A stretch of DNA of 64,000 nt from Alphaproteobacteria bacterium CG11_big_fil_rev_8_21_14_0_20_39_49 (lineage in GTDB: Bacteria; Pseudomonadota; Alphaproteobacteria; Rickettsiales; UBA6187): contig PCXK01000015.1 of the NCBI GenBank assembly GCA_002787635.1, positions 1-64,000 on the forward strand, in the 5' to 3' direction. Below, in pieces: positions 45,027 through 54,303 of this stretch (the first letter of the stretch is position 1; every line of letters starts with the position of its first letter). A program made the translations under genes and the position numbers. Under the pieces are notes generated by a model. It ran no database searches, was not told where the DNA came from, and was given only the letters and a program-made list of their open reading frames with translations.

Positions 45027-46220
45027 ATGCATCAAAGCCATAGGGATTTTCTTGAAAGGATTTTATCACATATAGAGCAAAAGACATCTGAGTCCGTAGG
45101 CATATATGACTCGCTGGGTAAAGTTCTGGCAACGGATATAAAGGCTTTACGTCCGTTTCCTGCCAAAGATACGGTGTCTGCAAACGGATATGCGATAATT
45201 TGCGATAACACAAAAGACACACCTATTAACCTTCGCGTCATCGGAGAATCAACGGCAGAAACCCCTTTTAACGGAAATATAAAAGACGGTCTGGCAGTTC
45301 GCACCTATGTAGGCTCACCATTGCCCGAAGGAGCAGATACGGTAATTGAAGATAATGAATGTGAGGTTGAAGGGGACTCAATAAAAATAAACACAACGGC
45401 ATTACATAGCCAGAACATCTTATATTGCGGTATAGACTTTCAGATAGATGAGATAATGCTAAAGAAGGGCTATAAGATTACCGCCATAGACCTTGCTATT
45501 GCCGCCTCCATGAACCTGTCATCGCTGAATGTAAGCAAACCCCCTGAGATCGGTATATTAGAAATAGGTGATATGCTCATAAAGCCGGGTGAAGGGGTAG
45601 ACCCCGAACAAACAATATCCACCACCGATATAATCTTAAATTCATTTGCCAAATCCGAGGGAGCCAACGCAACCGATTTTGGCATTGTGTCTGAAAATGA
45701 AGGATCAATAACCAAGAAGCTAAAATCTATCAAGGGCATGGATTTGATAGTTACAACGGGCGGTATCTCAAAATCATCTTCTGATGCGTTAAAAAAAGTA
45801 CTGGAAAAAAACAATAACACTCTTGAAACGCTTAAATTGAGTTTAAGCGAGGATATATCTATAATATTTTCCAAAATAGGTAATACACCTTTATTATGCT
45901 TACCATCACACCCTATATCGACCTATATTGCCTGTATATTGTTCTTAAAGCCTATTATACGCTACATGAACAATTCCACGGAAAAAACACATTTTAACGA
46001 CATTGCCGTATTAGACCGTGATTTGGACGTGAACGACCTGAAAATGGATTATATATGTTCACATCTTACAACCGATGACGGCAAAACATTAAAAGCAATG
46101 CCCGCATCTTCATATGACAAAATGTTGATGTCTACCCTTTTAAGCTCCGATTGCTTGGTACAGGTTAATAAAAAAGGCTGTAAAAAAGGTTATTCGGTAG
46201 GTATAATTCCTTTGAGTTAA
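45027..46220 (+). CDS. MoeA-like molybdopterin molybdotransferase homologue, degenerate active site
   Basis: The 397-residue protein follows the MoeA domain order: N-terminal SANGYA (usually S-A-M-D-G-Y-A), VRTYVGSPLPEGADTVIEDNE (usually with TGAPLP), the MogA-like domain with IGILEIGDMLIKPGE and DLIVTTGGISKSSSD (usually TGGVSVGDYD), CLPSHPISTY (usually LPGNPVS), and the C-terminal beta domain. Several catalytic acidic positions are changed, for example the Asp of the first motif is Asn53. It may be a non-catalytic or repurposed paralogue. No other molybdenum cofactor gene is near. Confidence 0.75.
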   Translation: MHQSHRDFLERILSHIEQKTSESVGIYDSLGKVLATDIKALRPFPAKDTVSANGYAIICDNTKDTPINLRVIGESTAETPFNGNIKDGLAVRTYVGSPLPEGADTVIEDNECEVEGDSIKINTTALHSQNILYCGIDFQIDEIMLKKGYKITAIDLAIAASMNLSSLNVSKPPEIGILEIGDMLIKPGEGVDPEQTISTTDIILNSFAKSEGANATDFGIVSENEGSITKKLKSIKGMDLIVTTGGISKSSSDALKKVLEKNNNTLETLKLSLSEDISIIFSKIGNTPLLCLPSHPISTYIACILFLKPIIRYMNNSTEKTHFNDIAVLDRDLDVNDLKMDYICSHLTTDDGKTLKAMPASSYDKMLMSTLLSSDCLVQVNKKGCKKGYSVGIIPLS

Positions 46221-46299
46221 ATATTTTCATTTATTTTGCCATACGCCGATTTATAGTTTTTCCAAATAGCTTCCGTATGGTTAATAGAGAGATTTTACC

Positions 46300-46342
46300 C
46301 TTGTGGTTCCAGCCCTCCGTAATTCGACGGGGTGACATTAAC
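46300..46342. repeat. short GGGGTGAC-ended intergenic hairpin
   Basis: CCCTCCGTAATTCGACGGGGTGAC forms a hairpin with the CCGT/ACGG and CCC/GGG arms and resembles the repeat at 63830-63912. The gap 46221-46459 shows no gene. Confidence 0.35.
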
Positions 46343-46459
46343 ACATAAACGTTATTTAGAAATTACTATAGATGCTAGTAGTATAGTGATATAGAAGTAT
46401 GAGTGTTTAATATAAGGCATGTTGTATTCTGCAAACGCAAAATCCATTTATTAAAAAAA

Positions 46460-46535
46460 TGGTGGGGGAGGAGGGATTTGAACCCCCGACCAAGGCGTTA
46501 TGAGCGCCCTGCTCTAACCACTGAGCTACTCCCCC
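46460..46535 (-). tRNA. tRNA with CAU anticodon (Met elongator or lysidine-modified Ile2)
   Basis: On the minus strand a full cloverleaf can be drawn: acceptor GGGGGAG/CTCCCCC, D arm GCTCAGTGGTTAGAGC, anticodon loop CTCATAA (anticodon CAT), T arm with GGTTCAAATCC, discriminator A and an encoded CCA. It lacks the initiator features, so it is either elongator tRNA-Met or tRNA-Ile2, in which the C is modified by TilS. I cannot separate these by eye. Confidence 0.95.
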
Positions 46536-46612
46536 TTATGGCAGGAGGGGTATAATTAGCCAACAAATGATTATTTTGCAAGAAAAATTTCCGTATAATC
46601 GGCAAAAACATT

Positions 46613-47482
46613 CTAAATCATGTTTTGGGCTATTTTCAAAAGCAGTTCTTTTTTAACCGAACTGCTACGCCACACCATGCTTATAGTTCTTTTTGGCGGT
46701 GGTTTATGAAAAGGGATATATACCAGAGTGTCATTTTCCCTTACGGCTATTTTCGGGATAAGCGTTATGCCCACATTAGCTATTACCATTTGCCTCAGCG
46801 TCTCAAGACTGGTTGCCCTGAACTGCTCTTTTTCCCTTACCCCTATCAATGAGCATATATCCAAAGCCTGCTCTCTCAGGCAATGACCGTCATCCATAAG
46901 GAGCAGGCTCTCCCCTGATAGCTCGTTCCTGTTTATAACCTTATTGCCCGCAAATTTATGCGAAGGAGGAACGGCAAGCAAAAATTCATCTTCAAATAAT
47001 ACGCTATATTCTATTGTAGGGATTTCCATAGGAAGCGGAGTTGCCAAAAATGCCGTATCAATCTCACCGGCAAGCAGCTTCTTGATTAAAACTTCTGTTT
47101 TTTCCTCAATTAAGAAAATTTTTAGTTTAGGAAATTTTTTTATTATCTTGGGAATAGCGACAGGTAAAAAATAAGGTGCAAGAGTCGGGAATGCCCCTAT
47201 CCTTATTTCTACAGCCTCAGGGTCTTTAGCTATTTTAATAAGTTCGTCGATACGCTGGGTTTCATCTATTATATTTTTCGCCCGCTCTATTATTTTGCGA
47301 CCGATGTCAGTTACCATCACATGTTTATTGTTACGCTCGAATATTTTTACACCGAAGGCACTTTCAAGCTTTTGAATTTGCATACTAAGTGCCGGTTGAC
47401 TGACGTTGCATTCTTCCGCCGCCTTGCCGAAATGGCTATGCTTTGCTATTGAGATAATGTACTGAAAATCACGTATATTCAT
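46613..47482 (-). CDS. oxyR: hydrogen peroxide-sensing regulator OxyR
   Basis: The 289-residue LysR-type regulator has the N-terminal winged HTH (NIRDFQYIISIAKHSHFGKAAEECNVSQPALSMQIQKLE) and, in the effector domain, GHCLREQALDIC with the two redox-active Cys spaced as in true OxyR. Peroxide forms the disulfide and activates target genes. It is divergent from ahpC-DUF2061-ahpD, its likely regulon. Confidence 0.94.
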   Translation of the reverse strand: MNIRDFQYIISIAKHSHFGKAAEECNVSQPALSMQIQKLESAFGVKIFERNNKHVMVTDIGRKIIERAKNIIDETQRIDELIKIAKDPEAVEIRIGAFPTLAPYFLPVAIPKIIKKFPKLKIFLIEEKTEVLIKKLLAGEIDTAFLATPLPMEIPTIEYSVLFEDEFLLAVPPSHKFAGNKVINRNELSGESLLLMDDGHCLREQALDICSLIGVREKEQFRATSLETLRQMVIANVGITLIPKIAVRENDTLVYIPFHKPPPKRTISMVWRSSSVKKELLLKIAQNMI

Positions 47483-47539
47483 ATCATAAGCATAACTTAT
47501 CGTTTATATAAAATCAATATATTATACATATGGCTTTAT

Positions 47540-47558
47540 ATAGGTATAATAAAACTAT
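47540..47558 (+). promoter_or_regulatory. possible ahpC promoter with LysR-type site
   Basis: TATAAT at 47545-47550 is a good -10 element. It lies inside ATAGGTATAATAAAACTAT, an ATAG-N11-CTAT palindrome of the kind LysR-type regulators bind. No good -35 is seen, which would fit activation by OxyR. Confidence 0.4.
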
Positions 47559-47618
47559 AGGGGCAAGAAAATATTTTGCTCCGGAAGTAAAAAATCAAAA
47601 TTAATAATGGAGAAGAAA

Positions 47619-48185
47619 ATGTTAGGAGTTGGTGAAAATTTCCCACAGTTCAATTTGAAAGCGGTAGACGGAAAACCGTTTAAGGATATAACTATAGATA
47701 ATGTATTCGTAGATATAGACGAAAAGTCATATAAAGGAAAGTGGATGGTAGTATTTTTCTACCCCAAAGACTTTACGTTCGTTTGTCCGACTGAAATAGC
47801 TGCATTCGGCGACCTTGTAGAGGAATTTTCGGACAGGGATACGCAGGTGCTTACAGGCTCTACCGATAGTGAGTTTGTTCACTGGGCATGGCGTAAGCAT
47901 CAGGACGAACTGCGTGACCTTCCTTTTCCTATGCTTGCCGATGTAAAGCGTGAGTTGACATCAGCACTTGGTATTCTTGACAAAAATGAGGGTGTAGCCC
48001 AGCGTGCAACTTTCATAGTTGACCCTGACGGCATTATCCGACACGTAAGCGTAAACGACCTAAGCGTAGGACGTAACCCTAAGGAAACTTTACGCATATT
48101 AGATGCTTTACAAACCGATGAGCTTTGCCCTTGCAACTGGAGCAAGGGTGATGAAACTATCGACCTGAAAGCTGCTACAAAGTAA
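47619..48185 (+). CDS. ahpC: alkyl hydroperoxide reductase AhpC (peroxiredoxin)
   Basis: The 2-Cys peroxiredoxin has the peroxidatic Cys in DFTFVCPTEIAAFG and the resolving Cys in DELCPCNWSKGD. I chose the ATG at 47619 because GGAGA precedes it at the right distance and most family members start M-L-x-V-G; the in-frame ATG at 47607 adds four residues. It reduces peroxides, here probably with AhpD rather than AhpF, since ahpD follows. Confidence 0.95.
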   Translation: MLGVGENFPQFNLKAVDGKPFKDITIDNVFVDIDEKSYKGKWMVVFFYPKDFTFVCPTEIAAFGDLVEEFSDRDTQVLTGSTDSEFVHWAWRKHQDELRDLPFPMLADVKRELTSALGILDKNEGVAQRATFIVDPDGIIRHVSVNDLSVGRNPKETLRILDALQTDELCPCNWSKGDETIDLKAATK

Positions 48186-48219
48186 TTTTTACATAACAAA
48201 ACAATGAACGGAGGGTATT

Positions 48220-48453
48220 ATGCATATTTTATTTAAAACAATATCCTATGGTATAACGCACATAATCGTTGCTACAATAGTAGCTTACGGTCTGACGGGG
48301 AATATTGCCGTAGCACTTAGCATAGGCTTGATAGAACCGATTGTGCAGACTTTTGTATTCTCCGTTCATGAGCTTATTTGGGAAAAGAAGGTATCTTTTA
48401 GCAAATGCTCGCATGATTTTGGATTCGTAAAGAAAATAAGAACTTCTCACTAA
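48220..48453 (+). CDS. DUF2061 membrane protein
   Basis: The 77-residue protein matches DUF2061: KTISYGITHIIVATIVAYGLTGNIAVALSIGLIEPIVQTFVFSVHELIWEK, with two hydrophobic segments and the closing HE-x-x-W. Its function is unknown. It lies between ahpC and ahpD with small gaps, so it is probably part of the peroxide-response operon. Confidence 0.85.
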   Translation: MHILFKTISYGITHIIVATIVAYGLTGNIAVALSIGLIEPIVQTFVFSVHELIWEKKVSFSKCSHDFGFVKKIRTSH

Positions 48454-48497
48454 TGCAGCACTGCTGAAACCATTATAACCAATAAAGGAACAAAGAA

Positions 48498-49025
48498 ATG
48501 TCAATAAAGAATATACGCTCATCATTGGGTGAGTACGCAAAAGATATAAAATTGAATTTGGGCAACGTATTAACAGAAGAAGGTTCGCCTGACTTAAACC
48601 TTAGTCAGATAAACGGTATTGCACTTGCCTCTGTTTATGCTACCCGTAATGAAGAATTAATAAAAGCCGTAGAAAGTGATGCAAAAGAGCATTTATCCGA
48701 AGATGAGGTAAATGCCGCCAAAGCATCGGCTACCGTTATGGCAATGAACAATATATATTACCGCTTTGTTCATCTGGCATCTGATAAGGATTATGGAAAA
48801 ATGCCCGCAAATCTGCGTATGAATATAATCGGTAATCCCGGTATTGCGAAAGTTGATTTTGAACTTTACTCTCTTGCCGTATCGGCAATAAACGGCTGCG
48901 GTATGTGTATAGATGCACATGTAAGGCAGGTTGAAAAGGAGGGTGTAAGCAAGACCGGCATTCAATCATCAATAAGGATAGCCTCGGTTATAAACGCTAC
49001 GGCACAGGCTCTTACTATAGGATAA
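48498..49025 (+). CDS. ahpD: alkyl hydroperoxide reductase AhpD
   Basis: The 175-residue protein has the CxxC active site in INGCGMCIDAHVRQVE, with the nearby His of the proton relay. AhpD is a thioredoxin-like alkylhydroperoxidase that recycles AhpC in place of AhpF. A clear terminator follows. Confidence 0.92.
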   Translation: MSIKNIRSSLGEYAKDIKLNLGNVLTEEGSPDLNLSQINGIALASVYATRNEELIKAVESDAKEHLSEDEVNAAKASATVMAMNNIYYRFVHLASDKDYGKMPANLRMNIIGNPGIAKVDFELYSLAVSAINGCGMCIDAHVRQVEKEGVSKTGIQSSIRIASVINATAQALTIG

Positions 49026-49033
49026 AAAAGTGC

Positions 49034-49075
49034 AAAGCCGTCATACGTAGAATGTTTTCGGCGTATGACGGCTTT
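49034..49075 (+). terminator. hairpin terminator after ahpD
   Basis: AAAGCCGTCATACG and CGTATGACGGCTTT form a perfect 14-bp stem nine bases after the ahpD stop. The A and T ends let it act as a rho-independent terminator. Confidence 0.75.
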
Positions 49076-49111
49076 ATAGTCACTTTGAATTAACTTTACT
49101 TTAGTTTGTTA

Positions 49112-49253
49112 CGGAATGTCCCATTAATTGGTTTTTGTGTAAAAATAGTTGTCATGCTGAATTTATTTCAGCATCTGTTCCTTTTTATAAAAGAACCTGA
49201 AACAAGTTCAGGTTGACAAAAAATTATAAAAAACCAATTCGTGGGACATTCCG
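49112..49253. repeat. nested palindrome: family B core inside a second inverted repeat
   Basis: Outer arms CGGAATGTCCCATTAATTGG and CCAATTCGTGGGACATTCCG enclose a family B core (ATGCTGAATTTATTTCAGCAT and CCTGAAACAAGTTCAGG). It looks like one element inserted into the loop of another. Confidence 0.75.
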
Positions 49254-49258
49254 ATTTG

Positions 49259-50266
49259 TTATTTACTATTTACAGCTTCATTAACATTTGCAAATTCTTC
49301 ATCACTTAAAGGGATAAGACCTTTATCTATAAGGTATCCTTCTTCACCTATTGCTTTAGAACTTACCAACTCTTTGGCAAACTCCCTTAGACCCGGAGTC
49401 TTATCAAGATGTGAGTCTTTTAGGTAAACATATAAAGGACGTGAAACCGGATAGCTTCCGTCAGATATATTTTCAAATGTCGGTTCTACTCCGCTTATCT
49501 TGGCTCCCTGAACATATGATGAGTTCTGGTCAAGAAAGCTAAAGCCGAAAATGCCCAGAGCCTTGTCATTATTGGAAATTTTTTGCACTATAAGGTTGTC
49601 GTTTTCACCCGTTTCAATAAAAACACCGTCCTCCCTGATTGCATGGCATGCTTCTTTAAGTGCTTTTTTATCAGGATAAGCCGCTTTAAACTCGGGGAAT
49701 TTTTCACAGGCATGTTCCATTATCAATTCAACGAAAGCGTCCCTCGTGCCTGAAGTCGGAGGAGGACCGTAAATTTCAATATCATGTGCCGGAAGTGAAG
49801 GGTCTATATCGCTCCATTTTTTATTCGGGTTAGTAATTAACTTGCCGTCTGAAGGAACCATCTTAGCTAGAGCTTTAAACAACTGCTCCTGTGTCAGATC
49901 CATTTTTTCAGCACCCAAAGTATTGGCAAGAACAATACCGTCATAACCTATTTTTATTTCGGTGATATCCTTAACCCCGTTATTAGTGCATTGCTCACGC
50001 TCACTTTGCTTGATTGGACGCGACGCATTTGCAAGGTCGGTTGTTTGCTCCCCTACACCCTCACAGAATAATTTGAATCCTCCACCCGTACCGGTAGACT
50101 CTATTATAGGTGTTTTAAACTGTCCGCTCCTGCCGAATTCTTCAGCGGCAACAGTTACAAAAGGATATACGGTTGAAGAACCTGCCGCCCTTATCTGATT
50201 TGACGCAATTGCAGACGCACTTATTGATGTTATAAAAATAGATGTACAAATAACTCTTTTTAGCAT
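49259..50266 (-). CDS. pstS: phosphate ABC transporter substrate-binding protein PstS
   Basis: The 335-residue protein has a signal peptide (about residues 1-21) and the PstS phosphate-loop blocks IRAAGSSTVYPFVTVAAEEFG, ESTGTGGGFKLFCEG and PPTSGTRDAFVELIM. It binds phosphate in the periplasm. pstC, pstA and pstB are not adjacent, so the transporter is either elsewhere or this is a stand-alone binding protein. Confidence 0.92.
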   Translation of the reverse strand: MLKRVICTSIFITSISASAIASNQIRAAGSSTVYPFVTVAAEEFGRSGQFKTPIIESTGTGGGFKLFCEGVGEQTTDLANASRPIKQSEREQCTNNGVKDITEIKIGYDGIVLANTLGAEKMDLTQEQLFKALAKMVPSDGKLITNPNKKWSDIDPSLPAHDIEIYGPPPTSGTRDAFVELIMEHACEKFPEFKAAYPDKKALKEACHAIREDGVFIETGENDNLIVQKISNNDKALGIFGFSFLDQNSSYVQGAKISGVEPTFENISDGSYPVSRPLYVYLKDSHLDKTPGLREFAKELVSSKAIGEEGYLIDKGLIPLSDEEFANVNEAVNSK

Positions 50267-50479
50267 TATTATCTCCGGATATTAACAATCTTTAAAATAT
50301 TTAACGGACAATATATATTATTTAAAAATAAAATCAACACATTTAACTAGAAGAGTAGAACGCTTCGATTGTAGTAAAAATACTTTAACTAAATTTCTTT
50401 TGTAATGTAATCGCATTAATTTTGCGTTATAATAGAAGTTATTGAATTTTTTTAAAAATTTTAATCTTACTGAGTATTT

Positions 50480-50836
50480 ATGGGATATTCCAAACATTGT
50501 CCTAAATGTCGGGGTTCGGGAGCCAGATGGGGGTGGCTCGGCTTTTTTTTACTACTCCCTTTTCACTTGTTAGAAATTTTTACCCGTTCATTTTATGTAT
50601 TGGGCTGGATAATACTGGTTGTAATCGCTGTGCTTATACCTGCAATAATTTTTGATGACAAATACGAATATGTCAAAAACCTACCCGAACATATAGCGAT
50701 ATCGGCAACGTGTTTAGTAACGATAATTTTCTTGGTTACATTAAAAACCGTTTTTAAATATATACGCTGCAAAGAATGTAACGGTACGGGTTCAACATCA
50801 ATCGAAAATGATGAAGATTCCGCTCTTCCAAGCTAG
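50480..50836 (+). CDS. membrane protein with two DnaJ-type zinc-binding CxxCxGxG motifs
   Basis: The 118-residue protein has CPKCRGSG at residues 8-15 and CKECNGTG near residue 97, which could together bind one zinc as in the DnaJ central domain. Two TM segments (about 20-55 and 72-90) lie between the two half-sites, so both ends would face the same side. The family is not recognised. A redox or chaperone-like role is conceivable but unproven. Confidence 0.6.
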   Translation: MGYSKHCPKCRGSGARWGWLGFFLLLPFHLLEIFTRSFYVLGWIILVVIAVLIPAIIFDDKYEYVKNLPEHIAISATCLVTIIFLVTLKTVFKYIRCKECNGTGSTSIENDEDSALPS

Positions 50837-50860
50837 GAAAATCCTCTATGACAGTATGTA

Positions 50861-52510
50861 TTAAGCAGCCTGCTTATTTTCAATACGCGGGAACACACCT
50901 TCGGGTTTTGGAAGCGGTGTTTCCGGTTTTAGTGCATATTCAGGTTTAAGCTGAATAAACGGAACTCCGCCAAACTCGTTATTAAAATCATCTTCGCTAT
51001 AGCCCAGTTGAAGCAGAAGTTTTTTTGCTGCTATCGGAGTAAACGGTTGCAGCATTATGGCAATGCAGCGTATTGATTCGGCAAGAACATACAAAACATG
51101 TTCCATTTCTTCGATTTTGCCTTCTTTTTTTAGAGTCCATGGGGCTGATTCGTCTATAAAACTATTAGCCATGCTTGCTAGAGATACAATATTCAGAGTT
51201 GCAGAGTTAAACATAAAATCTTTCATTGGCACTTGTATGCAAAGGCATGGGTCATTATATATGTGATGTAAGAGTTGGTTGGCTAAGAAAAGGGTGGCTT
51301 CATCACTAATACCTTCATTTTTTGGCACTTTCCCATCACAATTCTTAGCAATCATAGATAGTGTCCGTTGTGCCAGATTGCCGATATTATTAGCCAAATC
51401 GCTATTAATACGTTCTACCATAGCATCTTTAGAAAAATTTCCGTCATTACCGAACGGTACTTCACGCATGAGGAAATATCTGGTTTGGTCGATACCGAAT
51501 TGTTCTATAAGTTCTTTAGGGGCGATAACATTACCAAGTGATTTTGACATCTTCTCGCCTTCAATAGTCCACCAGCCATGTGCTACTATTTTTTTAGGCA
51601 AAGGCAAATCAGCCGACATTAAGAATGCAGGCCAGTAAACCCCGTGGAAACGGAGTATGTCCTTACCGACAACATGTACGGGAGAATCTTCAGAATTTTG
51701 CCAGTATTTTTTATATTCTTTACAGTCCGTATCAGGGAAGCCGATAGCGGTTAAGTAGTTAGTAAGTGCATCTATCCATACATACATAACGTGTTTTTCA
51801 TCGTCAGGGACGGGCACTCCCCAATTGAACGTAGTGCGGGAAATAGACAGGTCACGCAACGCACCCTCAACAAAATCCTTACCGCCACGCACGAAGCTTA
51901 CTACCTCGTTATATCTTGATTTGGGAGTAATGAAATCAGGGTTTTTCTCGTAAAAATCAAGCAGCTTTTGTTGAAAAGCGGAAAGTTTGAAGAAATAGCT
52001 TTCTTCTTCTACCCATTCAACTTCCGCACCTGTGGGAGCGAGTTTTTTGCCGTCTTTTTCGATTAGCTCATCTTCACCGTAATACGCCTCATCACGCACA
52101 GAATACCAGCCTGCATAGCTATCTGCATATATATAGCCGTTATCCTTTATCCTGTTCCATAAGCTTTGTGCAGCTTTTTTATGGCGTTCTTCGGTAGTGC
52201 GGATAAAGTCATTGTTGGTGACATTAAGCAGATTTTCGTTTTCCTCATCGGGGCATTTTACCAATGTACGGAAACGCTTTGATACCTCATCGGTGAAACT
52301 TTGCGGGTCAATGCCTGCATTTTTAGCTGCTTTGTCAACCTTCTGACCATGTTCGTCTGTGCCTGTTAAAAACTTTACATCGTAGCCGTCTAAGCGTTTA
52401 AACCTTGCCATTACATCACATGCGATAGTTGTATAGGCATGACCTATATGTGGTGAGTCGTTTACGTAATATATCGGGGTAGTGATGTAAAAGCTTTTGT
52501 TTTCTGTCAT
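50861..52510 (-). CDS. metG: methionyl-tRNA synthetase
   Basis: The 549-residue class I synthetase has the HIGH box (YYVNDSPHIGHAYTTIACD) and KMSKS (GEKMSKSLGNVI). It lacks the C-terminal tRNA-binding dimer domain and has the short alphaproteobacterial form. It charges tRNA-Met. It is convergent with the gene at 50480. Confidence 0.96.
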   Translation of the reverse strand: MTENKSFYITTPIYYVNDSPHIGHAYTTIACDVMARFKRLDGYDVKFLTGTDEHGQKVDKAAKNAGIDPQSFTDEVSKRFRTLVKCPDEENENLLNVTNNDFIRTTEERHKKAAQSLWNRIKDNGYIYADSYAGWYSVRDEAYYGEDELIEKDGKKLAPTGAEVEWVEEESYFFKLSAFQQKLLDFYEKNPDFITPKSRYNEVVSFVRGGKDFVEGALRDLSISRTTFNWGVPVPDDEKHVMYVWIDALTNYLTAIGFPDTDCKEYKKYWQNSEDSPVHVVGKDILRFHGVYWPAFLMSADLPLPKKIVAHGWWTIEGEKMSKSLGNVIAPKELIEQFGIDQTRYFLMREVPFGNDGNFSKDAMVERINSDLANNIGNLAQRTLSMIAKNCDGKVPKNEGISDEATLFLANQLLHHIYNDPCLCIQVPMKDFMFNSATLNIVSLASMANSFIDESAPWTLKKEGKIEEMEHVLYVLAESIRCIAIMLQPFTPIAAKKLLLQLGYSEDDFNNEFGGVPFIQLKPEYALKPETPLPKPEGVFPRIENKQAA

Positions 52511-52546
52511 AATTTTATTGTAAAATTAGTTATTAAGCAGGAAATT

Positions 52547-52701
52547 GTCATTCCACGAATTTTATTAGGAGAATAAAATTATAGTGGAATCCACATTCTA
52601 AAAGTTTTACTAAACTTTTAGATATTGAAAAAGTTTCCTAACTTTTTCAAATTGGATCCCATGGTCAAAAAGCTTACTAACTTTTTGCCATAGGATGACA
52701 G
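52547..52701. repeat. dispersed palindromic element (family C, copy 2)
   Basis: GTCATTCCACGAATTTTATT, AATTATAGTGGAATCCAC, AAAAGTTTTACTAAACTTTT, AAAAAGTTTCCTAACTTTTTC and CATAGGATGAC. It is a chain of short hairpins between GTCAT and ATGAC, related to the element at 9100-9180. Confidence 0.65.
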
Positions 52702-52765
52702 AAAGATTAAATTTAACGGAATATAGCAAATATTACTTTTATTACAATAGTGAAAGGCTTATCGA

Positions 52766-52849
52766 ATGAAATTTAAGAATCTAGCAAAAACATCTTTACA
52801 ATCAATGCCAAGGGGGCGTAATTTTCCTCGGTGGTTTAATAAGGAATAA
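52766..52849 (+). CDS. possible 27-residue basic leader peptide
   Basis: A short frame ends four bases before the GTG start of the oxidase gene and encodes a basic peptide with SMPRGRNFPRWFNKE. Its end contains the AAGGA ribosome site of the next gene. It could be a leader peptide or chance. Confidence 0.25.
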   Translation: MKFKNLAKTSLQSMPRGRNFPRWFNKE

Positions 52850-52853
52850 ATTT

Positions 52854-54293
52854 GTGCCTGATATAAAATGTCTTGATGAAGTTTTGCAAAAAATGAAAGT
52901 GCCGTATGAAGAAACGGTATATCAAAAAGGCTACCGCTATGGTGAGGGAACTGCTTTAAGGCTTGTGCGTCCTAAAAATACACAGCAGCTATCTGAGATT
53001 TTACAGTGTTGCAATGCCGAGGGAATCGGTGTTGTGCCGCAAGGAGGTAATTCTGGACTGGTGGGAAGTTCTACGGCGGATAATTCGGGAAAACAGGTGG
53101 TAATCGGTACGGATTTACTGAATAAGGATATTTTTCAAAGGGACGGGGATAGCCTGAAAGTCGGAGCAGGCTTTATATTGGATACGGTAAATCAAAGGCT
53201 TGAAAATGAAGGTATGTTCCTGCCCATTGACATAGGTGCAAGCGGTTCGGCAAATATCGGCGGGCTGATATCTACCAATGCCGCAGGCTCAAGAGCCGCA
53301 AGATATGGCAATACCAAAGCAAGGACAAGCGAGATAACCGTAGTTACGGCAAACGGTGAAGTAAAGCAAATTAAAACCGATATGAGGGCTGTAGACCCCG
53401 AACTGCCTCAGGATAACAGCAAGATAGACCCGAATAACCCGTTTATAGGCTCGCAAGGATATCTGGGAGTTATAGCAGATGCGGTTATGGTCGTTGAGGA
53501 AAAACCTATCCGATACGAAACGGTTGTTCTAGTGCCAAAAGACAATGAATCCATAAGCCTTATAAGACGGGAACTACAAAATGATTTCGGTGAAGCTCTG
53601 ACTGCATTTGAAGGTATGTCGGGCGAAGCTCTCAGGCTTGTAGGCAAAAACATACAAAATACCGGATATCTTTTCGCCGATGAACCGCAAAAAGTGGATT
53701 ATGCATTGCTGGCGGAAGTGGCAACTAAAGATGAAAACGAAGATTTAGACGCAATTCTCTACGCTACTTTAGAACGCCTGACGGATAGCAAAGATGTGAC
53801 TACCGGACTTATGGGTAATTCTTACCTTTACTGGCATCACAGACATCATATATCCGAGGCGATAAAGCTCGAAGGGCAGGTTATAGCAACGGATATTGCC
53901 GTGCGTGGGGCTGATAATCTTAGTGCTTTCAGACTGGAGGCAAGCGAAAAACTTAAAAAAGATTTTCCCGACCTTATGATAGTTCCGTTCGGGCATGAGG
54001 CACTGGGGGCTATGCATTTTAATATGGTGTACCCCAAAGAAAAAGAGCTAAGCCCGGCTTTAAAAAAGGAAATACAAGCTGCGGTTTATGAGCCGGCGGT
54101 AGTCAAATATAAAGGGACATTCAGTGCAGAGCATGGCGTAGGTCCTCATAATGCATGGGCATATGACAGGTTTACACCTGATGAGGTAAAAAAACAGGCA
54201 GAAATCCTTAAACAAAAATTCGACCCAAATGGAATAATGAATCCTAATTTAAACTACGGCTTTAGGAATCGTAAAGGATTAAATGTCACTTGA
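52854..54293 (+). CDS. FAD-linked oxidase, D-2-hydroxyacid dehydrogenase (GlcD-like)
   Basis: The 479-residue flavoprotein starts at GTG with AAGGA upstream. It has the PCMH-type FAD domain (GIGVVPQGGNSGLVGSS, and IDIGASGSANIGGLISTNAAGSRAARYGN) and the C-terminal FAD-oxidase domain ending FSAEHGVGPHNAWAYDRFTPDEVK and KFDPNGIMNPN. The pattern is that of the D-lactate/D-2-hydroxyglutarate dehydrogenase group. The substrate cannot be fixed from sequence. Confidence 0.9.
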   Translation: MPDIKCLDEVLQKMKVPYEETVYQKGYRYGEGTALRLVRPKNTQQLSEILQCCNAEGIGVVPQGGNSGLVGSSTADNSGKQVVIGTDLLNKDIFQRDGDSLKVGAGFILDTVNQRLENEGMFLPIDIGASGSANIGGLISTNAAGSRAARYGNTKARTSEITVVTANGEVKQIKTDMRAVDPELPQDNSKIDPNNPFIGSQGYLGVIADAVMVVEEKPIRYETVVLVPKDNESISLIRRELQNDFGEALTAFEGMSGEALRLVGKNIQNTGYLFADEPQKVDYALLAEVATKDENEDLDAILYATLERLTDSKDVTTGLMGNSYLYWHHRHHISEAIKLEGQVIATDIAVRGADNLSAFRLEASEKLKKDFPDLMIVPFGHEALGAMHFNMVYPKEKELSPALKKEIQAAVYEPAVVKYKGTFSAEHGVGPHNAWAYDRFTPDEVKKQAEILKQKFDPNGIMNPNLNYGFRNRKGLNVT

Positions 54294-54303
54294 TACACAT
54301 CCC

